NCBI GenBank assembly: GCA_002917775.1
Contig: KZ627148.1
Coordinates: 638,949 to 702,948 of the forward strand
Reading direction: 5' to 3'
DNA: 64,000 nt
Origin: Glaciozyma antarctica PI12
Taxonomy: Eukaryota > Basidiomycota > Microbotryomycetes > Kriegeriales > Camptobasidiaceae
Shown piece after piece: positions 1 to 10,600 of this stretch (position 1 is the stretch's first letter; each line of letters opens with the position of its first letter). Under the pieces are notes generated by a model, which searched no databases, was not told where the DNA came from, and saw only the letters and a list, made by a program, of their open reading frames with translations. The position numbers and the translations under genes were made by a program.

Positions 1-1783
1 CGACCGAGATGCAAAGCTTGAGGCAGACCATGAACTTGCTCGCTCCCTGCTCATCAAAGACGTGCGGTAAGCTCGTGGTGAGGTGCGAGATGATCATCCA
101 GCCGACGAAGGTGACGAGTCCGAGAGAGATGACGGCGGGGACGAAGTAGCCTGCGACGGTATCGGCGAACGCCTGGATCGGGGCCTTGGACGTCTGCGCT
201 TCCTCGACGAGATGAACGATCTGCGAAAGCGCCGTATCCTTCCCCGCGCGCGTAACCCGCATGTCGAACGTTCCTGAGCCGTTGACGGTCCCTCCGATAA
301 CGCCTTCGCCGATCCGCTTCTCGACGGGAACAACCTCGCCCGTGACCATGCTCTCGTCGACGGTCGATTCGCCTCGAATGACGGTCCCGTCCGCTGGGAT
401 TTTGTCGCCCGGAACGATCTTGACGACGTCCCCGACTTGAATGAGCTCGGTCGGAACCTTCTTCTCCTTCGTGCAATCAGGCGCGTCGGTGTAGATCGTC
501 GCCTGGCTCGGAGCGAGACTCATGAGCTTGCTCAGAGCTGCACTCGTCTTGCCCTTGGCGAGGTTCTCGAGGTAGCGACCGAACGTGACGAACGTGATGA
601 GCATCGTCGAGGTTTCGAAAAAGACTTTGGGGTGGTAGTCGGGGTCGCCGGCGAAGGGTGCGAAGAGCATGGCGGTGATGGAGTAGGTGAAGGAGGCGGT
701 GGTACCGAGGACGACGAGGACGTCCATCGTCGCCGAGCGGTGCTTGATCGCGCGGTAGGCGGATTGGTAGAACCGCCAGCCGATGATGAATTGGACGGGG
801 ATGGTGAGGACGAGGCATACGAGGTCCCCGAGGTAAATCCCCGGTGCGAGGCGGAAATTGACGAGGGGGCGAAGGAAGGGGATCATGGGGAAGACCATCG
901 AGAGGAGGAAGACGGGGAGGGCGAGCTTCCACGACCGCTGGAACGCCCTCTTCCACTCTTGCACCTCCTTTGTCCTCGCCAGCGACCGCAACTGGACGAG
1001 ATTACTCTCGTCGGAGGAGAGGGTCGCGTCGAACCCGATGTCGGAGATGGCGTCGACGATGTCGCGTGCGCCGCCGATGAGGAGAGGGTCGAAGGTGATG
1101 GTCGCGCGTTCGGTGACGAATGAGACGGAGACGGATAGGATGCCGGGAGTGTCGCGGAGGGAGGATTCGATGGACGAGACGCACGACCCGCAGCTGAGGA
1201 GAGAGGGGGTCAGAATGCAGAGGTCGTGTAGGAGGAGGAACGACGACGCACGTCATGCCGTAGATCTGCAAGCTGACCGTATCTGCGAGCACAGGCTTGA
1301 TAGTGGAGGCCTCGAAGCCCATGTCCTCGATTTCCTGCGAGCGCCAGATCAGCCGCTGATAAGATCGTTCATCGGAACCCAAGGGGAAGGAGAACGCACC
1401 TCGGCCAGCTTCTCAGGCGACCAGAACGCAGGATCGTACTCAATCACCGCTCGTTCAGCCCTGCAAGCACGCCGGATCAGCTCCCCACCCCTGACCAAGA
1501 TGCCGGCTCGAAAGGTCTCACAGCAACGCAACTCTGACCGACAAGATCCCCTCCTGCTCCTTCAGCCCTCCCTCGATACTAGCCACACACGCTCCGCACG
1601 TCATCCCTGCCACCACGGCGTATCAGCTCCGGCCCAGAGAGAGACGGTCGTGAACGCACCTTCGACCTTGAGCTGCGCAACCATCGGCAGATCCGTGCTC
1701 TTCCCCTCGTCCTCGTTCCCGAACGACAGGAGCTCGAGGTCCTTCTCGTCGTACGCTGCAGACTTGAACGTGAGAGGATCCAT
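1..1783 (-). CDS. CCC2: Copper-transporting P-type ATPase, Ccc2/ATP7 type (5' part; runs off the left edge)
   Basis: P1B-type ATPase that pumps Cu(I) into the trans-Golgi lumen for loading cuproenzymes. The N-terminus begins MDPLTFKSAA and carries two heavy-metal-associated domains, each with a GMTCxxC copper site: GMTCGACVASIEGG and GMTCGSCVSSIESS. Transmembrane helices follow, then the actuator domain with the TGE loop (STVDESMVTGEVVPVEK). The window ends just before the expected CPC copper-binding helix (last residues LKLCISV), so the phosphorylation and ATP-binding domains lie outside. At least four short introns fit the frame, for example 1607-1659, which splices KVEG to MTCGAC. A further intron splits the codon after GMT in the second metal domain. 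The ATG at 1783 is the first in frame. Family assignment is strong; the missing 3' half prevents checking the catalytic Asp. Confidence 0.93.
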
Positions 1784-2354
1784 GAGGTCGGCCGCCGAGT
1801 GCTGACTAGGGGTCGAAGCCTCGAAGGCGAGGGAGTGAGGGCGGAGGGGTAGGTGGAGGCGGTGGAGGGCTGGCGATGGGTAGTGCGCGCTCGCTTGATG
1901 GTGAAGAAGTCTGGGGGCGATTGTGAGTGGGGAAGGAGAAGGACAGCAAGAGACGCAAGGCGCGAAATTGGCGGGACCTTGGCAACACGCGACACGAGCG
2001 CGCTGTCGTCAAGGGGAGGCAAAGTGTTCTCTCTCGCTCACACGACAGCGACCACGCCTCTGTCGACGGCGGTACTGCAACGAGCTTTACGTAGAGAACG
2101 TCGAAAAATTGAGAGCTCGGCGCGCTCAAAGGTCGGTGAACAAGGAATGGATTGACCGGCAAGAGGAACAACGACCACGAGGCTAGCTCTCGGCAACGTT
2201 GGAACGAAAGAGGAGGGGAGGTTGGGGGTAGTATGAAGGTATATGGAAGGAGACAATAGTCGCGCCTGGTCGGCAGCGATGTGAATGGGAGAAAGAAGGG
2301 GTACGAGTTGGCGAGTGTCGAGCTTTGAGCTTTGCGCGTAGGCAGAGGGAGCGT
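1784..2354. other. Intergenic: 5' flank of the copper ATPase and 3' flank of the lysozyme-like gene
   Basis: About 570 bases between two minus-strand genes. They should contain the copper ATPase promoter and the downstream gene's terminator. Pyrimidine-rich stretches on the minus strand near 1810-1900 and 2200-2300 fit a fungal promoter, but I recognise no specific site. Open frames here lack conserved motifs. Confidence 0.5.
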
Positions 2355-4217
2355 TTAACCGCACACGCTGTAAAGACGTCAGTTTGAGTTCGTAAGCGGG
2401 GGAGAGAGACGCGAACGCACGCGAGGTTGTTGTAGGTCTTCATCTCGTAGCCCGTCTTGCCGAGGAGCCATCCGTTGAGCATCTGGTAGAGGTAGTCGAG
2501 GTTGTTCTGGCAGCGGCAGCAGCCCGAGTACTGAGCGGCGGTAGCACTGTTGAACGACATGCCAGGAGTCCACTGTCGAGGGAGAGCGAGGGTCAGTCAC
2601 GATCGAGTGCCTGAACGGGGGGAGATCACGAACGCCGTTGTACTGTCCACTGCGAGTCGTACAGACGTCAGTCAAAGTCGTAAAAGTGGGAAGAAGAGCG
2701 ACGCACAGAGCCCTGAGAACATTGCCTCCGGCGTTGTCGATCTCAGACTTGAGGTAGCGAGCGGCGGTGCCAACGTTGTAGTCGGGCTCCATGCAGCCAG
2801 CACGGTTGCGTCCACCGCACTTGTCGTCGGTGATCTGCATCAGCTGCAGCGGGGAGAAAAGGTGTCAGCGATGTTCTTGATGAGGTTGGCAGAGCGACGA
2901 ACGCCGTTCTCTCCTCCTCCGCCGACGACGTCCTTGTTGCAGGTCGACTCCTGGAGCGCGATAGCCTGCGAAAGTGTATGAGTCAGCTCTGGCGCAGTGT
3001 GTAATGGCGCAGAGAGTACTCACAGCGAGCATGATCGGGGGGATACCGGTGGCGGCGCCGTGCTTCTCGAAGAGAGGAATCCACTGCGCGCAAGGCGCCC
3101 AGACGGAGTTGAAGGCGAGGGCCCGCTCGATCGAGACGTAGGCGATGTGGTCGAGAGTGACGCCGGAAGCGGGGGCCTGGAGAGCAAACGAGTTAGGCGG
3201 GGTTCGTTCGCAAGGTTGGAGAGGTCAAACGTACCCAGCCGTTGGAGGGGTTGGAGCGAGAGATTCCGCTGCGAAAGACGAGTCGTCAGTTGCGGTGTGG
3301 GATCGAGAGGAAGAATTCGACGCACCAGTTGAGGAAGTCGAGGGAGCCGTTGGGCTCGTTGTCGGACGCGCGGGAAGCTCCGCAGTTGTTGGAGGTGAAT
3401 CCGATGAGACCGCGACCGTTTGCCTTGATGCTGGACGACTGGGACTTGACGGGCTTGGGCTGGACGTTGGCCTAGTCGGGAGAAAGATCAGTTCGAGCTC
3501 GAGACGAAAACGGAAAGCGACGAAGCGCACCTGGACGGTGATCTTCTGGTCCTTGACGGCAGCAGCCTTGACGGCCTTGATCTGAATCTGCCTGTCGAGA
3601 GCCTTCTTCCTGTCGGCAGCCTCCTCAGCAGTCAGCATCATCATTCGCCTCAGCAGCATCCTTCGCCTCAGCCGCAGCCTTGGCCTTTGCGTTCCTCTCC
3701 TTCCTCGCGACCTTTGCGGCGTGGATGGCCTCAGCCTCAGCCTCAGCCTCAGCAGCTTTGGCGGCGGCGGCGGCCTTCTTCGCGGCCTTCTTCTCGGCAC
3801 TGATTACACAAAGGGAACGCGAGAATCAGCGCACGCTCTTCTCGACCGACTGAGCCCTGCAAAATCTCCTCCCCCTCACTCGACACCATTGCTCCCAATC
3901 CACCACGAGACGAGAGAAGAAAGGAGAACGCACGCTGCCTTCTTCGCCGCAGCGATATCCTTCTCGCGGGGAGTCGCGACGAGCTTGAACGCGTACGCGC
4001 GCTCCTCCTCGTTCTGGGCGATCGCCTGCCCGAGGGCGGCCATGTTGATGTTGGCGAACGAGTAGGCGGAGAGGTCAGCGTCGGCGGCGGGAGCGCGGGC
4101 GTCGAGGTGGTTCAAGTGAGGGGCTTGGCGGGGCTGGTGCTCGAGACGGGCTTGAGAGAGAGGGGCTAGGACGGCGAGAGTCGAAGCGACGAGGAGGAGG
4201 GGAGAGAGTTGGACCAT
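2355..4217 (-). CDS. Secreted lysozyme/lytic-transglycosylase-like protein (SLT, GH23-like fold)
   Basis: Predicted secreted glycan hydrolase. A signal peptide (MVQLSPLLLVASTLAVLAPLSQA) leads into an Asp/Ala region, then a long Ala/Lys/Glu-rich segment (about 3540-3990) and a C-terminal lysozyme-fold domain. That domain has ALQESTCN, whose Glu fits the catalytic Glu of the SLT family, then LQLMQITDDKCGG, a Tyr-rich helix and a Cys-rich tail (CCRCQNN). Several introns join the pieces. The last one leaves a 13-base terminal exon (Ala-Val-Cys-Gly-stop, about 2355-2367). The reading frame slips by one base near 3625-3650 inside the Ala/Glu-rich segment: both flanks look coding but no GT-AG intron fits. 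The substrate is unknown; peptidoglycan is what family members usually cut. Confidence 0.72.
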
Positions 4218-5348
4218 CGTGTGGGTCGAGGGGGATGGGACTGGGAGGAAGGGGCGATGGGGAGGTACTGAGGACTCTTGGCGGCCGTTGGAGGGAAGAC
4301 GAGAGTCGTGGGATCAACTACCGGTAGTTGAGGAGGACGGAGTCGTGGAGACTGGTGAGTAGGTGCGTGTGGGCGAAGTGTGTTGAAAGAAGAACGAGTG
4401 AAGTGAGGTGAAGAGAGGGACGAGGGGAAACAAACGAACAAGGGGAAGAACTGGGGCCTGAGAGTTGCAGGCCCCAAAACGGTGTTTGTTCTCGCCTCGT
4501 AAGGAGGGTCCCTCTCGAGTACTCTCTCCAGTGCAGTCCGACCTCCCCTCCTGCTCCTGCTCTCCCTCTGAACCTCCCGTTTTTTCTGGCGAGGTGGTGT
4601 TGAATGAAAAGATCGACACGCGCTCTTAGAGCCTCAGGCCTTGCAGCGCGTCTGGGGTAGCAGGGGGTAGCGTCGTCGTAGAGCGTCGTAGCCAGCTCTG
4701 TACAGGCGAGTACAAGCCACCCGGGCTTCTGGGAGAGTGCTCGACGCTGCGACTGGAAGCTGAGGACGCGTCTCGCTCAATCGAAAGCTGTCCCTGCGCG
4801 AGGTCACCGCCGGTTCGTCTTCGCTAGCGCAACGTCGCCGTAGCTTGCAGCGTGAGAAGATTCAAGCAGGCGAATCGTGCGAGAACAAAACGCGAAGAGC
4901 GAAGCAGTTGAGAGGAGGAGGCGGCGCCAGCGCGATCCGAGGCAGGTTGCGAAGCGAGACCTGCGAGGATCGTAAACGGAGCCGCACACGAGCGGGAAAG
5001 CCTGGCAGCTATCTAGTGGAAGTATTCCTCTCTCGTGAGTCGCGCCTTAGGAGGCCAGAACCGAGGAGAGGACCGTTGCGAGTTGAAAGGCGAGCAGGAG
5101 CTGGGCCCGAAGCGACGCTGAACGCCAGCAGGAAGCAGTACCCACACTCCCTGACGCTAACGCCTCCCTCCGCCATAGAGCAGACATCCCAGCAGTCCTG
5201 AGCAGAGAGCGTGGCGATTCAGAGCAGTATCGAAGTCGACAAGACTCGCAGACCACGCGAATAGCCTCGTTCCTTCGTAACGTCCATGCATTGCTCTTTA
5301 GCAAGCACTTTGGCAGTGCCCAAGTCGTCCAGCTTGCGCCTCGACCTC
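4218..5348. other. Long intergenic region upstream of the lysozyme-like gene
   Basis: About 1.1 kb with no gene I can support. The first 400 bases upstream of 4217 are pyrimidine-rich on the minus strand and look like promoter plus 5' UTR. The stretch 4620-5300 has mixed composition with short overlapping open frames on both strands, none with recognisable domains. I saw no tRNA-like fold or mobile element. Confidence 0.45.
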
Positions 5349-5566
5349 CTAGCGACGCTGCTCGTGCTCGGCGATGGCGGCGGAGGCGACTTCGCCCGAG
5401 CCAGTCGATGGAGCTGCTCTGAGCTCACGGAGGCTCCGCACGGCGGGCTGGCTGCGTAGAGTGACCCTGTCAGCTCCCCCCTAACCCTTACGCTCGACAA
5501 ACGAACGACGTACCAGTCGCTTGCCAGCTCACTCGGCCTGACCTTCTCGCATCTCGATCGCGACCT
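5349..5566 (-). other. Possible 3' UTR with intron, or read-through extension, of the SDHAF1 gene
   Basis: Just past the SDHAF1 stop the same reading frame stays open. It runs through 16 codons and a well-formed intron (5452-5513: GTACGT donor, GCTGAC branch-like motif, CGCAG acceptor), then a further open exon ending in EHEQRR and a TAG at 5349-5351. The open stretch uses GC-rich codons like the genes around it. It could be an ordinary 3' UTR intron, a second terminal exon, or an extension reached by reading through or correcting one TAG. No homology is recognised. Confidence 0.35.
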
Positions 5567-5965
5567 CTACACCTTCCGTCCCAGTCCCCCCTTCCCACCT
5601 TTCGCGACCCACCCTTCCGGCCAATGCATCGTCTCTGGCACCTGGATATTCTTCACCGCGGGACTCTGGTAGCTCGCGAGCATCTTCTCCCCCTTGCGGC
5701 AGTAGTACTCGATCGCTCCGACGTCCTTCTTCCGTAGTGCGCCGCCGAGCGAGGGATGTCGGAACTGGTGAGAGACGAAGGCGAACCAGGCTGGGCGGGT
5801 TTCCTGTGCGTGGGTTAGCGGGAGGAGGAGGGAGGGAGGGGAGGGACGGACGAGGGGCTTTTGAGCGATCATGAGGAGGGATCGTTTGTAGAGGGAGTAG
5901 ATTTGGCGTTGTAGGCCTGTGATTCGGCGGGCCTTTTTGAGAAGGGGAGCTGCTGTGGGTGGCAT
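5567..5965 (-). CDS. SDH6: Succinate dehydrogenase assembly factor SDHAF1/Sdh6 (LYR family)
   Basis: Small mitochondrial matrix LYR-type protein that helps insert iron-sulfur clusters into the Sdh2 subunit of complex II. The N-terminus carries the LYR-like motif in the context LQRQIYSLYKRSLLMIAQKP, with LYK instead of LYR. After one phase-0 intron (GTCCGT donor) come ETRPAWFAFVSHQFR and KKDVGAIEYYCRKGEKML, which match the arginine- and tyrosine-rich second half of SDHAF1 proteins. Predicted length is about 115 residues, normal for the family. The ATG at 5965 is the first in frame. It shares an intergenic region with the plus-strand gene at 6445. SDHAF1 fits better than other LYR proteins because of the IEYYxRRGxKxL pattern. 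Confidence 0.82.
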   Translation of the reverse strand: MPPTAAPLLKKARRITGLQRQIYSLYKRSLLMIAQKPLVRPSPPSLLLPLTHAQETRPAWFAFVSHQFRHPSLGGALRKKDVGAIEYYCRKGEKMLASYQSPAVKNIQVPETMHWPEGWVAKGGKGGLGRKV

Positions 5966-6444
5966 CGCTGAGGGATCCGGAGAAGGCGGAAGGGAGAGGG
6001 CAAACCCGCGATCGAGGTCGGGTTCGGAGCTCGAGGGGAGAGGGGACGAGTTCGCTGTAATTTCTTTCTCTTCTTCCTCGTCTTCCTGTCTTTCTTGTAA
6101 GGAGTTCAGATAGCTTGTGGCTGTACTACAAAACTACAGAAAAGCTGCCGGCCTTCGCCTGGTTATTTTAGCGAGCGAAGCCCAGTTTCTTCTCCGATCT
6201 CTCTCGTCTCTCTCGACTCCCTCGCTCTTCTCTGCTTCATCATGCTCTCCACGAGCGCTGAACGCCTTTCTGCTCGACCGCATTCACAAGCCTCTAGAGA
6301 TCGAGCGCTTCGACCTTGTGCCTTTCAAGGGTCCGCCTTCCTAGTGGTTCACAGCCTCTGGAACGCGTGAGACTTGCGCGTCCACAGCGTATCGCGCTCT
6401 TACTTCCCACCAGCACCCACACCAACACCGACCAACAGGAAGCG
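5966..6444. promoter_or_regulatory. Divergent intergenic region between SDHAF1 and a serine-rich gene
   Basis: About 480 bases separate two outward-facing start codons, so promoters for both genes should lie here. CT-rich tracts near 6190-6240 and 6385-6440 on the plus strand resemble fungal core promoter and leader sequence before the ATG at 6445. I see no defined transcription-factor site. Confidence 0.5.
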
Positions 6445-7407
6445 ATGAGCACCAATCACCCCCGCTCTCTCTCGCGCAAGATCTCTGCGTCCCTCCTGTC
6501 CCTCCTCTCCTCCTCCAGGTCGCCAACCCCAACCCCGAACGCGACGCGCTCCAAGGACGAGCGATCCCCCACGCGCTCAAGGACGGCAAGTCGTGCCAGC
6601 CAGCTCAGCAACCTTAGCACGCTCAGCACCAAAACGAACGCGTCGGTCGCGAAGCTGGCGGAGCAGTTGAGGAAAGTGAGGAACTACCGACGTGAGTCCA
6701 AACAACACGAGGGGCCGGGGCGCGAGCTAACCCCGTGCGTTGCTACGACAGGCCGCGAGACGATCCGCCCTGGCTTCCACCCCTTCAACCTCCCCTCCTC
6801 CGCCAATTCGTCCGTCGTCGCTCTCGATTCCCTCAGCTCGCCGCACGATCTCTCCCTCTGCATCGCCACTCCGACCTCTCACCGGTCCTCGAGGACTCCG
6901 TCGGACTACCCCGTGCGCTTCCCCTCTAGCGAATGGAGCGCGTGGAGCGACCTCGGAGATGACGAGGACTGGTTCGCGCGACCTCCTGCGCCTAGGATGC
7001 GCTCGTACTCGGACGATTCGTTGGAAGCTAGGCTCGGGAACAAAGACTACGAGGAGGAGGACGAGACGCGCACTGAGCATGGGCACGTCTACGAACCCGA
7101 GGAGTACGCTTCGTTCGAATCCCTCATCGATCCCTCCTTCTCCTCCTTCTCCTCCCACACCTCCAGGACCTCCTCCCATGATATCTCCACCTCGTCGATC
7201 ATCACCTTCCCCTCCTCGGCATCCTCGCACCAAACGCCTCAGCACATTCGCAAGAGCGTGCCTCCTCCTAAATCGGAGCCGACGCGACCTAGGAGCCCTA
7301 TTTTCGCGCGCGCGCAGTCGAGGATGACGCCGGGGTATGTTGAGGTGGAGGATGTGTTTGGGGGTTGGCATGGAGTGAGGTGGAGGAGGAATAGCGTCGA
7401 GTGGTAG
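6445..7407 (+). CDS. Serine-rich protein of unknown function
   Basis: Not recognised. The start at 6445 (MSTNHPRSLSRKISAS) follows a CT-rich, AAC-rich leader. One intron at 6692-6751 has a GTGAGT donor and GACAG acceptor. Its removal joins NYR to RRETIRPGF without changing frame, and retention also leaves the frame open. The predicted protein is about 300 residues, rich in Ser, Thr, Pro and Arg. It has an acidic middle (EEEDETRTEHGH) and a more conserved-looking C-terminus with aromatic residues (VEDVFGGWHGVRWRRNSVEW). No signal peptide, membrane span or known domain is visible. The Ser-Pro/Arg pattern would suit a phosphorylated intrinsically disordered protein. Confidence 0.7.
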   Translation: MSTNHPRSLSRKISASLLSLLSSSRSPTPTPNATRSKDERSPTRSRTASRASQLSNLSTLSTKTNASVAKLAEQLRKVRNYRRESKQHEGPGRELTPCVATTGRETIRPGFHPFNLPSSANSSVVALDSLSSPHDLSLCIATPTSHRSSRTPSDYPVRFPSSEWSAWSDLGDDEDWFARPPAPRMRSYSDDSLEARLGNKDYEEEDETRTEHGHVYEPEEYASFESLIDPSFSSFSSHTSRTSSHDISTSSIITFPSSASSHQTPQHIRKSVPPPKSEPTRPRSPIFARAQSRMTPGYVEVEDVFGGWHGVRWRRNSVEW

Positions 7408-7642
7408 GAGGACAGCTTCGGGGGGTTGTTGGGACGGACCTTGAGTCTTTCGGGTCTATAGATTTTGTAGTTTCTGTTGTGGTTCGATTGTGAATATGAA
7501 CAGCAGCTTGAACATGTCTTCGCTGGAGCGGAGCAAACAAGGAGACGCGACGCAACGCGCCGCACGCCCGTCAGGAGTTGGATTTCTGTTTTCCTCTCCC
7601 TGTTCTCGCCACTGCTCCTCAACGCTCATCCTCAGCAGTCAG

Positions 7643-10600
7643 ATGGACCCACAGGATCCACCAGAGGGCGCCCATGGAACCCTCTTCGTCCCCGACACTC
7701 CAAAAGCTCCCGCCAACAACAACCCCGACCTCTCCTCCGCCTTCACCCACACCTACCTGCCCGGCGCCGAGACGCAGCCCGCAGAGCTCTCGTTTGGCCT
7801 TTCCTACGCCGACGACATCCTAGGCCCCCGCCCGCGCTCCTCTCCAGCCAAATCGGCGCACATTCCCCTCCTCCCCACTCGTCCTCGCGCCGTCCCCTCC
7901 GCCGCCACTCCAGCAAACGACCCTGAGGTCTCCCATATCGACTCTTCCCAGATCTCACCGACGTCGCAGGGGTCGCCCCGCGCAGGCCTGGACGAGGACG
8001 AGACCTCCTTTTCACGGCAGGCGGGGGACTTGAGCCAGTCGCAGATGCCCACGATGGGCGCTCCGGGGCTTCCCGCAGCTCGAGAGCACGTAGGAAAGCT
8101 CAGTGGAGTGGAAGAGGAAGTTGAGGAGGTCTCGGGACAGCAGGAGGCGATGTGGTCGATGGAGCGCGAGCTGAACGCGCTCGGCGGGGGGCCTCCTCCC
8201 CTCCCAGCGAGCTACGACAAGGACGTCGACGAACTCGACGACTCGATTCAGGATCCCGATATCTCCACTCTTCCCGCCCCCGCTCTTCCTCCTCGCCAAC
8301 CCTCTCCGACCGCCGGTACCTCCCTCCTTGACGACTCGAACGGCCCCTCCTCCTCTCCCTACGTCGCCGACCTTCTGCAGTCGAAATCGCCAGCAAAGAA
8401 GACGCCGTTTCGCTTCGTCTCGCTCGCGCCGGAGTCGTCGGCGTCGTTGCCGGCTGCGTCGAAGGTTGAGATGGAAGTGGAACCTCAGTCGAGTGCGGAC
8501 GACTTCTCGACGAGCTTGCTCGTGAGATCGCAGAAGGAAACTTTGGGAGGTGAGGGAGAAGAGGAGGACGAGGGAGAGGAAGGGGATTTGAGTGCGATGG
8601 ACTTGGAGGGAGATGCGGGACCTGTCGTGAGTTTGCTTTCTTCGCAGGCTGTTCAGCAGAGTTCCTGCTGATGGATTGATGTTTATCTGCAGACTTCTAC
8701 TCCCCCTTTTTTCGGCGCCGCTCCTCCTCGCCCTCTCTCCCCTCCGCCGACGATCAAAAAGTCCTCGCTGAGCGAGGAGGTGAAGCAGGGTGTGGCGAAG
8801 GAGGAGGACGAGCAGGACGAGACCGGGATGGACGTCGAGGAGGTGGAGGGAGCGCTGGAGCAGTCTTTGGACGAGGGAGGCGAGAAGGATAGGACGATGG
8901 ACAACGAGGAGGAGGAGGAGAAGGACGACGACGCCGATACCACCTTCCCTCGCCCCACCGCCGAACAGACGCTCGACATGGATGTCGACGAGCCGGATTC
9001 GACGGTTCAGCACTCGCAGCCGCGATCTCTGCACGACTCCGGAGCCGCGTCTTGCAACGACAGCTCCGAGAGCCACTCCAACAGCCTCCTCCCCGCCACC
9101 ACCGAACTTCCTTCCCTCGCCAGTCCTCTTTCTCAACAATCTTCGTCCCAGTCCCAATCTCAATCTCAATCCCAATCTCAATCCCAGTCCCACCTCGGCA
9201 GCGGCCATCCAGCTCCTCGCCAGCCTTCCCCCGCCCCTCGCGCCGCCACTCCCTCCTTCGGTCTCATCGGTGGATCACAGGGCTCCGACCACGGTGGACC
9301 AGAGCAGAGCCAGAGCCAGAGTCAGAATCAGAGCCAGCGACCGGAGGAGGATACGAGCAGGAGGCTCTCGGACATCGCCGACCTCCAGAGCAGCTTCGAC
9401 CAGCTTGAGCCATCGCAGGTTTTGCCGCAGGACCTCGAGGCGACTCAGTACGTCTACGATTCGGATAGGCAGACTGCCGAGCCGTCGTCAGGACAGAGCA
9501 TGCAGCGTACGTGACTTTATCTCCCTGTTCAGCACGATGATGATGTGCGCTCCTCCCATTAGCTCCCTCTCGCAACCTCCCACCTTTCGTCTTCAACACC
9601 GGCGCCGACGAATCCTCCACTCGTCACTCCTTCCCTCCGCCAGGCCGCGAGCTCCGCCGCGTCGTCCCTCCCGACAGCTCGATCCCGCACGAAGCCTCGA
9701 GCCCCTCCCTCGTCTCCTCCCAATCCGTTCCTCTCAATCCCCCGAACCGCCAGCCCCTCCTCGCTCTTGACACTCAGGCCGAACCTCAGGCCGAAACGCT
9801 GGAACAAGAGTCCCTCGAAGTCCCTGTCGCCGATCAAGCCGCAGTCGATCTCGACGAGTCGCTCGACATCCCCCTCGCCACTCTCGCCGCCTCGAAATCG
9901 GCCGTGCCTCCTTCGAACAAGCAGCACAAACTCGTCGTATCCTCGAACGGTCAAGTCCCCGATAGCGAAGGACCGACTCCGGATCAAGCCCAGCGTGTCG
10001 CGTCGCCGGCCAAGTCTCAGGCGGAGATCATCAGCGACGCCGCTACGATTGTGGATGAGATGGTCGTCGACGATTCCTTCGACGTGCATGGGGACTTTGG
10101 AGGCGGAGGCGAGGAGGAGCAGCAGCAGGAGAAGAGCTCGGACGAGGAGGTGGTCGAGGTCGAGGTCGGCAAGAGCAAGGGTAAAGGCAAAGCGAAAGCG
10201 ACGCCTACGCTCAAGCCCGCGCTCAAGTCGACGAGCAAGATCCCCGTCGGCCGCTCTGCGAAGAGCAAGGGCAAGGGTCGCGCCTTCCCCGAACCGCCGA
10301 CCGACTCGCCCGACCAGCTCGACCTTTTCCAGAAAAGCGACGTCGGCGCGCGCATGGAGAAGGACGAGGAGGATCCTCTCTTCGAGACGAACTACGAGGA
10401 GATGCCGACGAGCTCGAATGCGACGCATCGCTCGCCTGGACGAGGACGTACGAGCGTCGAGTCGACGACGTCGGTCGCCTCGACTTCAGCTGGGACGTCG
10501 AGAAGGAGCGGCAAGAGGAAGGGCGTCGTGAGCCCCGTCATCGAGATCGAGGTACCTTCGAAGAGGCGCCGGACGACCCCCGCTCCCGCCAAGAACTCTC

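Noticed and set aside
4845-5201. Plus-strand open frame in the long intergenic region
   Set aside because: Mixed codon use, Arg/Ser-rich product, no domain and no promoter-like leader.
8012-9208. Nearly 400-codon open frame on the minus strand inside the checkpoint gene
   Set aside because: It is antisense to acidic Ser/Glu-rich coding sequence, has Arg/Leu-rich composition typical of reverse frames in high-GC genes, and contains no motif.
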